This document shows, in pieces, positions 33,771 through 42,888 of a DNA stretch of 64,000 nucleotides. The translations under genes were made by a program, and so were the position numbers. The stretch lies in NCBI RefSeq assembly GCF_019966515.1, contig NZ_JAIMIB010000017.1, positions 46,251 through 110,250 of the forward strand. Reading direction: 5' to 3'. The notes beneath the pieces were generated by a model. It had not been told where the DNA came from. It did no database searches and was given only the letters and a program-made list of their open reading frames with translations. This DNA is from Roseovarius aestuarii. Its GTDB lineage: Bacteria; Pseudomonadota; Alphaproteobacteria; Rhodobacterales; Rhodobacteraceae. Numbering within the stretch: the first letter of the stretch is position 1; the number at the start of each line of letters is the position of its first letter.

Positions 33771-34445
33771 ATGGACGTACTATATTTCTACAAAGAGCGT
33801 ACCCGGTTCATCAGACTGTTCTACGATACTGCCGCAATTCCATTTGAAACAACCATGAAAGCCATCGAGGACGAGCTACCACCGTTTGATGACCCGCCGT
33901 ACAGTGAAGATGGTGAACCAGCCTATCTGGTTGAGTGGATTGAGGCATCTGAAGCGCTTGAGGTGCTAGGCCGGACATGTTTGTCGATGCTTTCGCCTTC
34001 ACTTCAGCTCTATTTTAGAACTTGGGAGCGAGAACTAGGGGTGCAGTGGGAAGACGGTGACCGAAAGAAAGTTTTCAAGAAAGGCTTTATCGAAGGCTAC
34101 ATGACCTGCTTTGAGCAAGTTCTCGGCATTTCGCGTCGTGATTGTCCCGCCGACCTGGGGTTAATCGAGCAGATTACACTGGCCCGAAACCGTGACCAGC
34201 ATCCAGAGAAAATAACAACAATGCGAGTTAGTCACTCGAAGACTGACAGAGAAAAACACGGCCATCTATTTTTCATGAGCGAACAGGATAGCGCCATGTT
34301 TAGTAATTCCGATATTGCAGATGTCTCATTTTTGGACCCTGCCGTTCATGTTTCGCGAGATCAACTGCGAGTTGCCATCGGGGAAACTGAAAAGCTGTCG
34401 AATTGGCTTGAAAAGCATATGATTGCGAAGCGCTGGGGGCGCTGA
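33771..34445 (+). CDS. HEPN-like protein paired with the PLD-helicase
   Basis: 224 residues. LARNRDQH (137-144) contains the RNxxxH pattern of HEPN ribonucleases (Arg139, His144), set between helices as in that fold. The N-terminal half is helical and acidic. The gene starts 62 bp after the helicase stop in the same direction and is probably co-transcribed. HEPN proteins commonly act as RNA-cleaving effectors in defence. Only the motif and context support this; a structure prediction is needed. Confidence 0.55.
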   Translation: MDVLYFYKERTRFIRLFYDTAAIPFETTMKAIEDELPPFDDPPYSEDGEPAYLVEWIEASEALEVLGRTCLSMLSPSLQLYFRTWERELGVQWEDGDRKKVFKKGFIEGYMTCFEQVLGISRRDCPADLGLIEQITLARNRDQHPEKITTMRVSHSKTDREKHGHLFFMSEQDSAMFSNSDIADVSFLDPAVHVSRDQLRVAIGETEKLSNWLEKHMIAKRWGR

Positions 34446-34674
34446 TGAAAGGGAAGCATCCGATCAAGTAGACGACGGCAAGCCGAACCTCTCTTGCCCA
34501 AATCTCGCATTTAAATACTACAATGCGTTATTCCTTCATGTGATAAATCCACATTACCATTCTTTTCTGATTTGGTGATCAATTGCCCGGTGCTGAGTAT
34601 TTCAGCGTCGGGCAAATGTATTTGTGTCCGGTGAATGACCTGTAAGGTCCATTATGTTAAGCAGACCGCCGGTC

Positions 34675-35511
34675 TTAGCGTTCAACTGATCCATCGTCCT
34701 GAATCGTGTCTAGGGCTTCTCGGATCATTTGACTTGGATAGACGGCGAACCTGTCTCCCTTGGCATGTGTCACGATTCCATCGAACCGTAAGTGACAATC
34801 ATTTCCACTATCTTGAACGACCGAGAACACCGGACTCCCACTCAGACCATCAGGTTTGACACTCCTTCGACTCGATTGATGGTGTTTTATGAAGATGTTG
34901 CGGTTTCCCGGGTCCAACGGCTGGCGCTCAGCTGGTTCCAAATCTTGCCTGATCCATCGCAGTTTGTACTCGCCAATTGCCGTCTCATCAGACGGATCGA
35001 GTTCAATGATTACGCTTTCCGACGGGAACCCTATCAAGAACGAGTAAACAACCTTGAGCCCAATCGCATCTGACCAAAGCACTTTGGTAAGTTCGAGGTG
35101 GTCAGCTACTTTGCGGCCGCCTTGCTTATCATACTCGTAAAAGAGGATGTCCTCGGCGATTGTGTTCTCACCTGCATCAACCATCACATTGCGGACTGAC
35201 CGAGGAGGAACGGTAAGTCTGCGCTCTTCGTCTTTAACGACGATCACGAATTTTTCTGCTCTTGGCGCTGCGTGACCATCGCCGGTTTGATGCGCAGTTG
35301 TTATTGCCATGTCGCGGCCGCCGTACCTCACCATGGTGGCACTGCCGTGATACTGAAGCTCCCAGATCTCGTTGTCGGTTGAGAAGACGGCAGGTCTGAC
35401 AAATCTTTGAAACTGGTCAGGAGCGTTCTTCAATTGCACGTAGACTCCATTGATCTCAACACTGATCTTAGACTCAGCTTCTTTCCAACTGGGCACCGGT
35501 ATAGAGTTCAT
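34675..35511 (-). CDS. trypsin-like serine protease-fold protein
   Basis: 278 residues from the ATG at 35511. A triad can be assigned: His74 in ITTAHQ, Asp121 in AEDILF and Ser224 in GLSGSP (GDSGGP equivalent). Spacing fits the S1/trypsin fold. No signal peptide, so it is cytoplasmic, like protease components found in some defence and signalling modules. It is convergent with the HEPN-like gene, inside the same repeat-bounded module. Host-encoded housekeeping proteases of this type are normally periplasmic, so a cargo role is favoured. Confidence 0.65.
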   Translation of the reverse strand: MNSIPVPSWKEAESKISVEINGVYVQLKNAPDQFQRFVRPAVFSTDNEIWELQYHGSATMVRYGGRDMAITTAHQTGDGHAAPRAEKFVIVVKDEERRLTVPPRSVRNVMVDAGENTIAEDILFYEYDKQGGRKVADHLELTKVLWSDAIGLKVVYSFLIGFPSESVIIELDPSDETAIGEYKLRWIRQDLEPAERQPLDPGNRNIFIKHHQSSRRSVKPDGLSGSPVFSVVQDSGNDCHLRFDGIVTHAKGDRFAVYPSQMIREALDTIQDDGSVER

Positions 35512-35900
35512 CGCCAGAATCCTGTTCGCTGCCAGCAACTTGCTGGCTTTGATTTGATTAGCCGTGCGACGAGTAGTTGCACAAGAGCTTCGAGTAGCTA
35601 CACTATATTCATCTTAAGCCGTGTTGATGCGCGTAAGCGCAGTTATGTTAACTGGCTGCGCCATATCCGTTAAACACTGCAAACCCGGGCAACCCCACCC
35701 CATCGACGGCTTTCCGGCACTAGGGGCGTCAGCGCCCTCCCGGTCCACCACTTCTGGAGAGCTACTTCCAGCGAATTTTCAAAGGCTTGAATAATTAGAT
35801 ACAGCAAAGGAGGATCGAAAGGAATATAGGCTTTTGCCATGACGGTGACACTTTCTTATGTGATGGCCAATCAACAAAAAAGCGACTTAGCAGGCAAATT
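35512..35900. other. module joint, non-coding
   Basis: About 390 bp with no gene. 35673-35689 (AACACTGCAAACCCGGG) and 35693-35709 (CCCCACCCCATCGACGG) are the inner copies of two different direct repeats lying 3 bp apart. This marks the joint between two island modules. A small hairpin (GGCG/CGCC) follows near 35727. Confidence 0.6.
35673..35709 (+). repeat. joined repeats R2 (left copy) and R1 (right copy)
   Basis: R2 AACACTGCAAACCCGGG is repeated at 41278-41294. R1 CCCCACCCCATCGACGG is repeated at 30111-30127. Each pair encloses about 5.6 kb. Confidence 0.65.
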
Positions 35901-37052
35901 ATGTTTCAAATTGACCGGTCCTCCAACCGCCTAAATAAACTAGAACGTACAACCTTCACGGAAGTCGGTTTTAGAGAACGGGAACATCTACAGGAATGGC
36001 TCGCAGCCATGCCGGATGCTCTTTGTGAGGCAATGAGCGAAGGACAAGATAGTCTTCTTATAATCCAGAAGGAATTCGATGGCTTCGATGGAACGCGAGA
36101 ACGGCTCGATCTGCTTGCACTTGACCGTAGCGGGCAGCTTGTTGTCATCGAAAATAAGCTTGATGACTCTGGACGGGATGTCGTCTGGCAGGCACTCAAG
36201 TACGCGGCTTACTGCTCGAGCCTGAAGAAGGCCGAGATATTGGCAATATTTCAGCAGTATCTCGATCACAACGGCGGCGGTGATGCAGCGGCAAGGATAT
36301 GTGAATTTCTCGATGAGGATGCCTTGGATGAGGTGGTTTTAAACGATGGCACCAATCAACGGGTCGTTTTCATAGCTGCGAATTTCAGACGTGAAGTCAC
36401 TGCCACCGTGCTATGGTTGCGTGATCATCAGATAGACGCGCGCTGTATTAAGGTCGTGCCTTACAAGTTCGGAGAAGAGCTTTTTATCGATCTACAACAA
36501 GTCATCCCAACACCTGAGGCTGCGGACTACATGATCCGGATGGCCGAAAAAGATAGTGAAGAAAAATCCACAAAAGGCGCTCAACGATGGAGCCATCAAA
36601 TGCGGCTCGAGTTCTGGGACCAGGCACTTGAGGCACTCCGAAGTGCTGGTCTTGAGCGATGGCAAAATATCACACCGTCAAGAGACCATTGGAGTAATTC
36701 GAGTATTGGTGTCTCAGGATGCGGCCTGACGCTTATTTTTCTTCGTCATGAAGTCCGGGTCGAGTTGCAACTCGGCCGTTCAAATCCGGACGAGAACAAG
36801 TGGCTGTTCGATCAGCTGGTCGAGGGTAGAGAAAAGTATGAAAAGGCTTTTGGTGGGGAGTTAGAATGGCGGAGAATGGATGACAAAAAGGTCAGTATCC
36901 TTGTCTGCAAGACGCCTGTCCAAGGATACAGCAAAGAGAATTGGCCTGATATGATCGGATGGTTGGTCGATCATTACAAAAAGATGGATGAGGTTTTTTC
37001 GGAGCCAGTTCGTCAGCTCGCGTCACGTATGAAACCAGGTGGCGGCATTTGA
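35901..37052 (+). CDS. DUF4268 protein with PD-(D/E)xK nuclease-like N-terminus
   Basis: 383 residues. Asp70 (RLDLLALD), then Glu84-x-Lys86 in LVVIENKL match a PD-(D/E)xK catalytic core. The C-terminal third (from RLEFWDQALEAL to DMIGWLVDHYKKM) is the DUF4268 domain. Proteins of this architecture are found in defence islands and restriction contexts and probably cut DNA or RNA. The gene begins just right of the module joint. No methyltransferase is adjacent, so stand-alone restriction is not obvious. Confidence 0.75.
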   Translation: MFQIDRSSNRLNKLERTTFTEVGFREREHLQEWLAAMPDALCEAMSEGQDSLLIIQKEFDGFDGTRERLDLLALDRSGQLVVIENKLDDSGRDVVWQALKYAAYCSSLKKAEILAIFQQYLDHNGGGDAAARICEFLDEDALDEVVLNDGTNQRVVFIAANFRREVTATVLWLRDHQIDARCIKVVPYKFGEELFIDLQQVIPTPEAADYMIRMAEKDSEEKSTKGAQRWSHQMRLEFWDQALEALRSAGLERWQNITPSRDHWSNSSIGVSGCGLTLIFLRHEVRVELQLGRSNPDENKWLFDQLVEGREKYEKAFGGELEWRRMDDKKVSILVCKTPVQGYSKENWPDMIGWLVDHYKKMDEVFSEPVRQLASRMKPGGGI

Positions 37053-37084
37053 TTGCAAGAATTTAACTCGACCAACCCATCTTT

Positions 37085-37507
37085 TTGGCTCAGCGCATCC
37101 GGCTAAACAACAGAGGCTCAGCAACTGTGGCAGAATCCAGTTCAGAATTCGTACCTTGGACTAAAGCCTTCGAGGCTGCAGGTGTCACAGATATTCCAGG
37201 AAACGCTCGGGGCTATTGGGGCCATCACAGCGGACGAAATGGATTTGTCGTCTGCTCTGTCTGGAATGACAAAATTCAGAATGGTGAAGCCACAGCCTAC
37301 ATACCGAAAGTGAATAAAGGCCGCTATCGAGAAGCTGCGGAGAACCTATCAGTCGGCAACGAAGTAATTGTGATTTTGCGGTCCCGATCTACAAAGTTGG
37401 GAAAGGTCTTACCCACTCTTTGGAGGGTGGCCTCTAAGTATCTGGACGAGCCTACCGGTGACAGCATCGGTTTCTTATTACTGAAAAACACTGGAACAGC
37501 ACTTTAG
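37085..37507 (+). CDS. hypothetical protein
   Basis: 140 residues from a TTG at 37085, 32 bp after the DUF4268 gene. Beta-rich, with a basic N-terminus and GYWGHHSGRNGFVVCSVWND in the middle. Not recognised. It may be a partner of the DUF4268 protein, or a short DNA-binding protein. The uncertain start lowers confidence. Confidence 0.5.
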   Translation: MAQRIRLNNRGSATVAESSSEFVPWTKAFEAAGVTDIPGNARGYWGHHSGRNGFVVCSVWNDKIQNGEATAYIPKVNKGRYREAAENLSVGNEVIVILRSRSTKLGKVLPTLWRVASKYLDEPTGDSIGFLLLKNTGTAL

Positions 37508-37699
37508 TGCACTGCACCCTGCCCATCGGTGTGCTTCGACGCAACCGCCGCAGTCTGTGCTCATGGTTCGCCATTCTTGTCGAAGGACTTTCGTCTTCAA
37601 CAGCACAGTCGATGGCATCCAGAAGAAACGCACACAAATCAACGATGCACCCACACTATGTATATAACAGGAGATCAAGTACTTGGGCCTTCGCGCGCG

Positions 37700-37858
37700 C
37701 ATGTTGTTAACTGTTCGGTTGCTTTGGGCATTCCACGTCATGCGTTGAAACAGTGGTATGATCACCGTGTTGGCGGCGATGTAACCGGAGGCTACATTGA
37801 TATCGATGCCGAGCGTTTTGCGAGGGTTGGTCGACGCGGCAGCGAACAAGATGATTGA
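37700..37858 (+). pseudogene. tyrosine integrase, C-terminal fragment
   Basis: ALGIPRHALKQWYDHR, then GDVTGGYIDIDAERF matches the end of the island B integrase (IPHYALKRLLNHR, VTGGYIIINVDRL), including the second catalytic His region and the Tyr. All upstream parts of the enzyme are missing. It lies directly before the small genes and primase of a fossil element. Confidence 0.8.
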
Positions 37859-37897
37859 AATGGCCATGACAAAAACAGACCAAAGGAACCGAGTAGC

Positions 37898-38482
37898 TTG
37901 AAGAACGATGTTGAAGCGGAAGACTGGCGTGAAAATCCAGCGATTATCGCCATTATAGATGCGGCGCTATTGAGTGTTATCCGAACCCATTCGCCCATGG
38001 CGGGGGAAGCTGCGGAAGATGAGCGCAAGCGCCTGAACCATGCCAAGACTGCTCTGTTCGGTTTCAAATCCTTTCGAGGCAGGCCAAAAGATCGTGACAT
38101 TCCAGAACTCGTCTACATGGCCAAAGAATACGTTCGAGAACGTGGAGACTACAAACTGGATTCAGACTACATACCCAGGTTTTCAGACAACGATGAGAAG
38201 GAAAAGGGCTATCAAACCGAACTCGCGCGGTGCGCAATCGCAGCCCGCAAAGAACAACATCCCGGATACAAACCTTACAACGAAGATGAGAAGATCCGAA
38301 ATCTGCAACAAAAATTCGACGCATCGCGGGAAGAGCTCATTCGTCGTGTAGTTGGCTGGGATGGAACAAACGGAGACTTGATTCAAATGCATGTACGCGA
38401 CCTTGCCGAGACATTGCGGGTACTTGGAATTCCCGTCTCAGCGGAGGTTGATCAAGACCGGGAACTTAATTCCCTGATTTAA
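37898..38482 (+). CDS. hypothetical protein
   Basis: 194 residues from a TTG with AAGGAA 9 bp upstream; a stop precedes it in frame and no ATG is available. Charged and helical, with AGEAAEDERKRLNHAKTALF near the N-terminus. Genes of this size commonly lie between integrase and alpA in small integrative elements. No domain recognised. Confidence 0.6.
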   Translation: MKNDVEAEDWRENPAIIAIIDAALLSVIRTHSPMAGEAAEDERKRLNHAKTALFGFKSFRGRPKDRDIPELVYMAKEYVRERGDYKLDSDYIPRFSDNDEKEKGYQTELARCAIAARKEQHPGYKPYNEDEKIRNLQQKFDASREELIRRVVGWDGTNGDLIQMHVRDLAETLRVLGIPVSAEVDQDRELNSLI

Positions 38483-38547
38483 ACACGTATCTTCGAACCC
38501 GTTTTCGGTATCATTGGGAAGCCTCCACTTTTTGAAAGGAGGCAGAA

Positions 38548-38754
38548 ATGCTCATAGATTCGGAGAAGACGCTTGTTGACACGTGCGCAATCGCGCGCCT
38601 GACAAAGACAAGTAAATCATACTGGGAAAAGCTGCGTTGTCGTGGTGAAGGTCCCAAATATATCAAGCGCGGCCACCTCGTGCTATACTGGCTTTCCGAC
38701 GTCATACGCTGGCTTGAAGAGCATATGGTCACCCCGGTGGGAGACCAAAAATGA
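38548..38754 (+). CDS. AlpA-like DNA-binding protein
   Basis: 68 residues: an HTH region (TCAIARLTKTSKSYWEKLRC), then EGPKYIKRGHLVLYWLSDVI, the wing and last helix of MerR/AlpA-type excisionases. It overlaps the primase start by 4 bp. Together with the truncated integrase this marks a second, fossil element inside island B. Confidence 0.85.
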   Translation: MLIDSEKTLVDTCAIARLTKTSKSYWEKLRCRGEGPKYIKRGHLVLYWLSDVIRWLEEHMVTPVGDQK

Positions 38755-41156
38755 AAAAATCTTCTGCAAATACTACTCATGATATTGGGGGCGCGGCAGA
38801 AGCCGCGCTCACTTACACAAAACTTGGTTGGGAACCGCTGATCCTGCCTTTCAAAGAGAAATCCCCACGCGGAAAATGGAAAGAACCGCGCGCATGGACG
38901 CCCGAAACTGTAAAGACCGAATTTGGCGGCAACGTGAATATCGGTATTGCGCTGGGCAAGCGTTCAAGCGGCCTCATCGACATTGATTTTGACTGCCCAG
39001 AAGCAGCCGAACTGGCTAAGGTCGTGCTCAGCGACCTGCCTAGCTTTGGACGCGCAGGATCTCCATTTAGTCATCGCGTTGCATACGCGAAGCTGAAAAA
39101 GGGGCGCTTGGTCTTCCAACTTCCTACTAGCGCAGCAGAAACCATCGGCGCGGACCGTGCGATGCTGCTGGAGGTTCGTGGCAATGGACATCAGACTATG
39201 TTTCCGCCGTCCACGCACCCAAGCGGCGAAATTGTAACCTGGCACGACGATCCGCACCAAGTACCGACAATAAACGGCGGTGAGCTTGCAAAACGTTGCG
39301 GTTTGCTGGCCGCACTGTCTGTCGTTGCTATGCACTATCCCAAGGTGGCCGGTGAACGCGATGAAATCTGCCTTATCTTGACCGGTGTGCTTGTCCGCTG
39401 TGACTTGTCAGATGACGAAGTAGACGAGCTTGTGATCGCTGTAGCGGCTGTTGCTGGTGATGATGAGGCAGAAAAACGCGGTGGAAAAGCTGCAGCGACC
39501 CGCGCCAAGCTTGAGTCCGAGGAACCTACTTGGGGGTTGCCACAGCTTTGCGAGCGTTTGGGTATGGAAGCGTTGGAACCCAAACTGCGGGAATGGATGC
39601 GCCTCAGCGGCGGTTCGTCCAGCGGTGACACTCGCTCACGTATTCTTGTACGCGCTGGCCACACGCCTGAGGAGGTTGACCAGGCTGAAGCAGCGTTGCT
39701 TGCTGCCGATCTTGGTGTTTATCAGCGCGGTGAAAAACTGGTTCGCGTTGTACGCCTTCCGCAAAGTATCGGAGAAGATGGCGTCAAGCGGTCCGGTGGT
39801 GTTTTGTTGATCAACGAATTGACGCAGCCCTGGTTGAAGGAAAAGTTTGCGATTGCTTCGCTCTGGTTCAAACCTGGTGAAGAGATGGACATTCCGATCA
39901 ATCCACCTGGTGGGCATGTATCCGCACTCTTGGCGCGCGTGGGAGAATGGAACGCGCCGGTTTTGCATGGTGTGGTTTCCAGCCCGACCATGCGCAAAGA
40001 TGGCACCATTCTCCAAACCCCTGGATATGACCCGGAGTCTGGTCTTCTTTTCGAGCCAAACGGCGTCGAATTCCCAGCTGTACCAGATGCACCAACACGT
40101 GAAGATGCATTGCGCGCACGAGACGTTCTTTTTGCGCCGTTTCGTAATTTCGAGTTTGCCACCCCTGCAGATCGTAGTGTTCTGCTTAGTGGTGCATTGA
40201 CGGCAATTGTGCGTCGGATTCTTCCTTCAGCACCACTCTTTGCAATCGACGCACCAACAGCGGGCTCTGGAAAGTCATTGTTGTGTGAAACGGTTGGCAT
40301 CATCGCCACAGGCCACAAACCGACTATGATTTCGCAGGGCAAGACAGACGAAGAGAACGAAAAACGTATCTCTAGTGTTCTTATGGCGGGTGATCCGATT
40401 CTGGTATTTGACAACTGTGATCGCCCCTTGGTCGGTGACACCCTGTGTTCCGCTCTGACCCAAGAAGTCATTGCAGCGAGAGTACTGGGTAAATCTGAGG
40501 TGCCGCGTGTGCTGACGAATGCTCTATTCATGGCAACGGGAAACAACATTGAAGTTTTGGGGGATCTTGGTCGCCGGACACTTCTGAGCCGGATTGATAC
40601 TGGTGAAGAACGGCCAGATCAAATCGAGCACGATTTCAACCCTGTCGAAGAGGCCCGCTCGGATCGTGCGGCCCTGGTCGTAGCTGGTTTGACAATCCTA
40701 CGGGCTTATGAGGCCGCCGGGCGCCCGAACCGCATGGTGCCGATGGGGTCGTTTGAAAGTTGGAACATGATCCGTGAAGCGCTTGTATGGTTGGATGAGG
40801 CTGACCCCACGTCGACCCGCGAGCGGGTCATCGCAGACGATCCGCGCAAAGGTGACCTGGCGGAATTGCTGGACGTGTGGGGTGATGCGCTCGGCGGGCA
40901 ACCAACAACGCTTGCGGAAATTGTGGAATCGGCTGGCTACAATCAGAACAGCAAGGTCACAGTACTTCACGATGCGCTGGCTGCCAGAACCTACAAGGGT
41001 ACATTCAACTCCCGGAGCGTTGGGCGCTACCTGGGAAAACACAAAGACCGTGTTGTCGGCGGGAGGGTCCTTCGCTGTGTCGACGATCCCACTGGTGTAA
41101 AGCGTTATCGGCTGGAAACTATTGGCCAGCCAGCATCAGTTGAAATCCCATTCTAG
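38751..41156 (+). CDS. bifunctional primase-polymerase / AAA ATPase (element replication protein)
   Basis: 801 residues. The N-terminal third has the prim-pol (archaeo-eukaryotic primase) pattern: KSPRGKW, then NVNIGIALGKRSSGLIDIDF with Asp77/Asp79, and a histidine further on. Around residue 500 the P-loop APTAGSGKSL begins an ATPase domain, with VFDNCDRP as Walker B and a sensor asparagine in MATGNN. The order primase then helicase-like ATPase is typical for replication proteins of satellites and integrative plasmids. It is coupled to the AlpA-like gene. The start overlaps by 4 bp. A strong hairpin follows 28 bp after the stop. Confidence 0.85.
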   Translation: MKKSSANTTHDIGGAAEAALTYTKLGWEPLILPFKEKSPRGKWKEPRAWTPETVKTEFGGNVNIGIALGKRSSGLIDIDFDCPEAAELAKVVLSDLPSFGRAGSPFSHRVAYAKLKKGRLVFQLPTSAAETIGADRAMLLEVRGNGHQTMFPPSTHPSGEIVTWHDDPHQVPTINGGELAKRCGLLAALSVVAMHYPKVAGERDEICLILTGVLVRCDLSDDEVDELVIAVAAVAGDDEAEKRGGKAAATRAKLESEEPTWGLPQLCERLGMEALEPKLREWMRLSGGSSSGDTRSRILVRAGHTPEEVDQAEAALLAADLGVYQRGEKLVRVVRLPQSIGEDGVKRSGGVLLINELTQPWLKEKFAIASLWFKPGEEMDIPINPPGGHVSALLARVGEWNAPVLHGVVSSPTMRKDGTILQTPGYDPESGLLFEPNGVEFPAVPDAPTREDALRARDVLFAPFRNFEFATPADRSVLLSGALTAIVRRILPSAPLFAIDAPTAGSGKSLLCETVGIIATGHKPTMISQGKTDEENEKRISSVLMAGDPILVFDNCDRPLVGDTLCSALTQEVIAARVLGKSEVPRVLTNALFMATGNNIEVLGDLGRRTLLSRIDTGEERPDQIEHDFNPVEEARSDRAALVVAGLTILRAYEAAGRPNRMVPMGSFESWNMIREALVWLDEADPTSTRERVIADDPRKGDLAELLDVWGDALGGQPTTLAEIVESAGYNQNSKVTVLHDALAARTYKGTFNSRSVGRYLGKHKDRVVGGRVLRCVDDPTGVKRYRLETIGQPASVEIPF

Positions 41157-41184
41157 GCAAAAGTCATTTTCAAACTTACAGATG

Positions 41185-41209
41185 GGCGCGTGCAGATTGC
41201 ATGCGCCCT
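41185..41209 (+). terminator. hairpin after the primase gene
   Basis: Arms GGGCGCGTGCA and TGCATGCGCCC with a 3-nt loop and one G-T type mismatch. There is no clear T run, so it may be a terminator or an origin-type cruciform. A second smaller inverted repeat (GGGTAA/TTACCC) follows at 41221-41244. Confidence 0.5.
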
Positions 41210-41277
41210 ACAGGTTTTAAGGGTAACGCGGGTTTGTTTTACCCAGCGCATTATGCACGGGCCACAATAACCCTATT

Positions 41278-41294
41278 AACACTGCAAACCCGGG
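41278..41294 (+). repeat. 17-bp module repeat R2, right copy
   Basis: AACACTGCAAACCCGGG, identical to 35673-35689. It encloses the DUF4268, fossil integrase, AlpA and primase genes and is a candidate att site of that module. Confidence 0.65.
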
Positions 41295-41365
41295 GCAAAA
41301 CTACGCATGATCAAAAATAAGACCGGGCAAAGCTCTCGGGCGGTACAGCATCTGCCCGCAGATTA

Positions 41366-42739
41366 TTAATCAAGATTCCTTAACCAGGATCGTATGGCTT
41401 CCGCTTCCGGAGGTTGATCTGCAGAAGAGTCGTTATCAAGCTCCGCCAATGCGCCTGAAATGGTTCTTCCGACTTCAACGCCATCGCGCCCATGTCGCCG
41501 GTTCCTGAGCCAGGCCTGCAGTTGAGACCGGCGCGGATCGGTCAACGCTTCAGGTGCATTCACAAACACGAGCCGCCGCGCCAGTTCGCGATATCTGTCG
41601 TCCTCGAGCGCTTCGGCAATCTCCGCTCGTACGGACCAATCCGCCTTGTGGAACTCCTGCATTCGGTTTTCGTCGGCTCGGCTTGGGAAACCCTCATACA
41701 TCCGCTGCTCGACGATCTGGGCAGGCTCGAAGGGCGGGTAGCGCTGTTCCATCACCCTGCCTACTCGGGCGGCGAACTGGTTGTCAGCGGACACCACAGC
41801 GGCCCTGCGGACGATCTCGGGCAAGTGCAGGCCAATGGTGGCTGGTAGGTCAGGCGCAAGACCCGGGTCGACCAGCGCTGGCATCTTGTTGGCGTAAACT
41901 GTGCGCAGCGCTCGGTTAGGTCCCTTGGTTTCTCCCGCCAGGTCTTCCTCGCTCAGGTCCAGAACCTCAGCTGGGTCGCGGCGGAGATCGAACACAGCCT
42001 GCATAGTTGGGTTCTTGGGGTGGTTTCCGCAGCCGACAACGGCGCGCGTAGATGGAACCCCCATATGGTATTCGACCAGGCATTTTGGTTCGCTGGTGTT
42101 CAGGTGTGCTTTTACTTCTGCCTTGTCCACAAGCGGCAGCAACGCATGCCAAACGGCAGGAGCTCGGTCACGGATCAGACGTGCCATGTAAATGGTAGCT
42201 TCCACATCTGCCAAAGCATCATGGGCGTTTTCATGGGCGAACCCGTTGGCTGGTGCCAGCGTGTCGAGGCGCAGTGTCGGCTTACCCCTGGCACTGATGG
42301 GCACCGCCATGGCGTTGGGAGCCAATGCTGCTGTGGCTTGGGCCAGGCGCAGCACATCCGCGCGTTGATTGCCGTTGGTGTTTGTCAGGTAAACCGGCTG
42401 TAGTGTTTGGTAGAATGCCTGACGCAGCAAGGGTTCGTCGAAGGAGAGGGTGTTGTAACCAGTGAAGATCGCGGGTGACCACGCGCGCAGCTTCTCGGCG
42501 ATCTGAAGCATCATTTCGTAGTGTGTGGGTAGCCTGGGATCGATCAGCATTGCCGGTGTGACTCGCGTGGCAAGCAAAGCTCCCGGCGCTGGGATCACAT
42601 GGGGCAGCAGACGACAGCGGGTTTCGAAGCGGTCGAGTTCGTTTAGATCGTCATCTGTCCGGATCGCTGCGAACTGCAGAATTTGGTCGAAGGTAGTGTC
42701 CGTTCCGGTCGTTTCGGTATCGTAAAAAACGAAGCCCAT
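41366..42739 (-). CDS. sbcB: exonuclease I homologue (DEDDh 3'-5' exonuclease)
   Basis: 457 residues, close to the usual ExoI length. DTETTGTD (7-14) gives the first Asp/Glu pair, FTGYNTLSFDEPLLRQAFY the middle Asp, and AHDALADVEATIYMARL the last His/Asp. The C-terminal two thirds keep ExoI-specific blocks (LRRDPAEVLDL; RYPPFEPAQIVEQRMYEGF). ExoI degrades single-stranded DNA. Presence inside a defence island beside a type I R-M operon suggests either cargo linked to restriction or a host gene moved there. The next gene upstream starts 878 bp earlier in the same direction. Confidence 0.88.
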   Translation of the reverse strand: MGFVFYDTETTGTDTTFDQILQFAAIRTDDDLNELDRFETRCRLLPHVIPAPGALLATRVTPAMLIDPRLPTHYEMMLQIAEKLRAWSPAIFTGYNTLSFDEPLLRQAFYQTLQPVYLTNTNGNQRADVLRLAQATAALAPNAMAVPISARGKPTLRLDTLAPANGFAHENAHDALADVEATIYMARLIRDRAPAVWHALLPLVDKAEVKAHLNTSEPKCLVEYHMGVPSTRAVVGCGNHPKNPTMQAVFDLRRDPAEVLDLSEEDLAGETKGPNRALRTVYANKMPALVDPGLAPDLPATIGLHLPEIVRRAAVVSADNQFAARVGRVMEQRYPPFEPAQIVEQRMYEGFPSRADENRMQEFHKADWSVRAEIAEALEDDRYRELARRLVFVNAPEALTDPRRSQLQAWLRNRRHGRDGVEVGRTISGALAELDNDSSADQPPEAEAIRSWLRNLD

Positions 42740-42888
42740 TCATGTTGACCTTTGAACAAAGGGCTCCAGTGAAGTTGCGGCAGCTGCACCGCCAAGTTCC
42801 AAAGGAGTCAAAAGAATATTTTTGCGCCCTCTGGGAGCAGACGCAGCTGAATAGGAAAAAACCACTTTCGTCATACTCGCCCCCATCC

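Noticed and set aside
30340..35511. DISARM system
   Set aside because: PLD and SNF2-type helicase domains recall DISARM, but drmA, drmB and a methyltransferase are missing.
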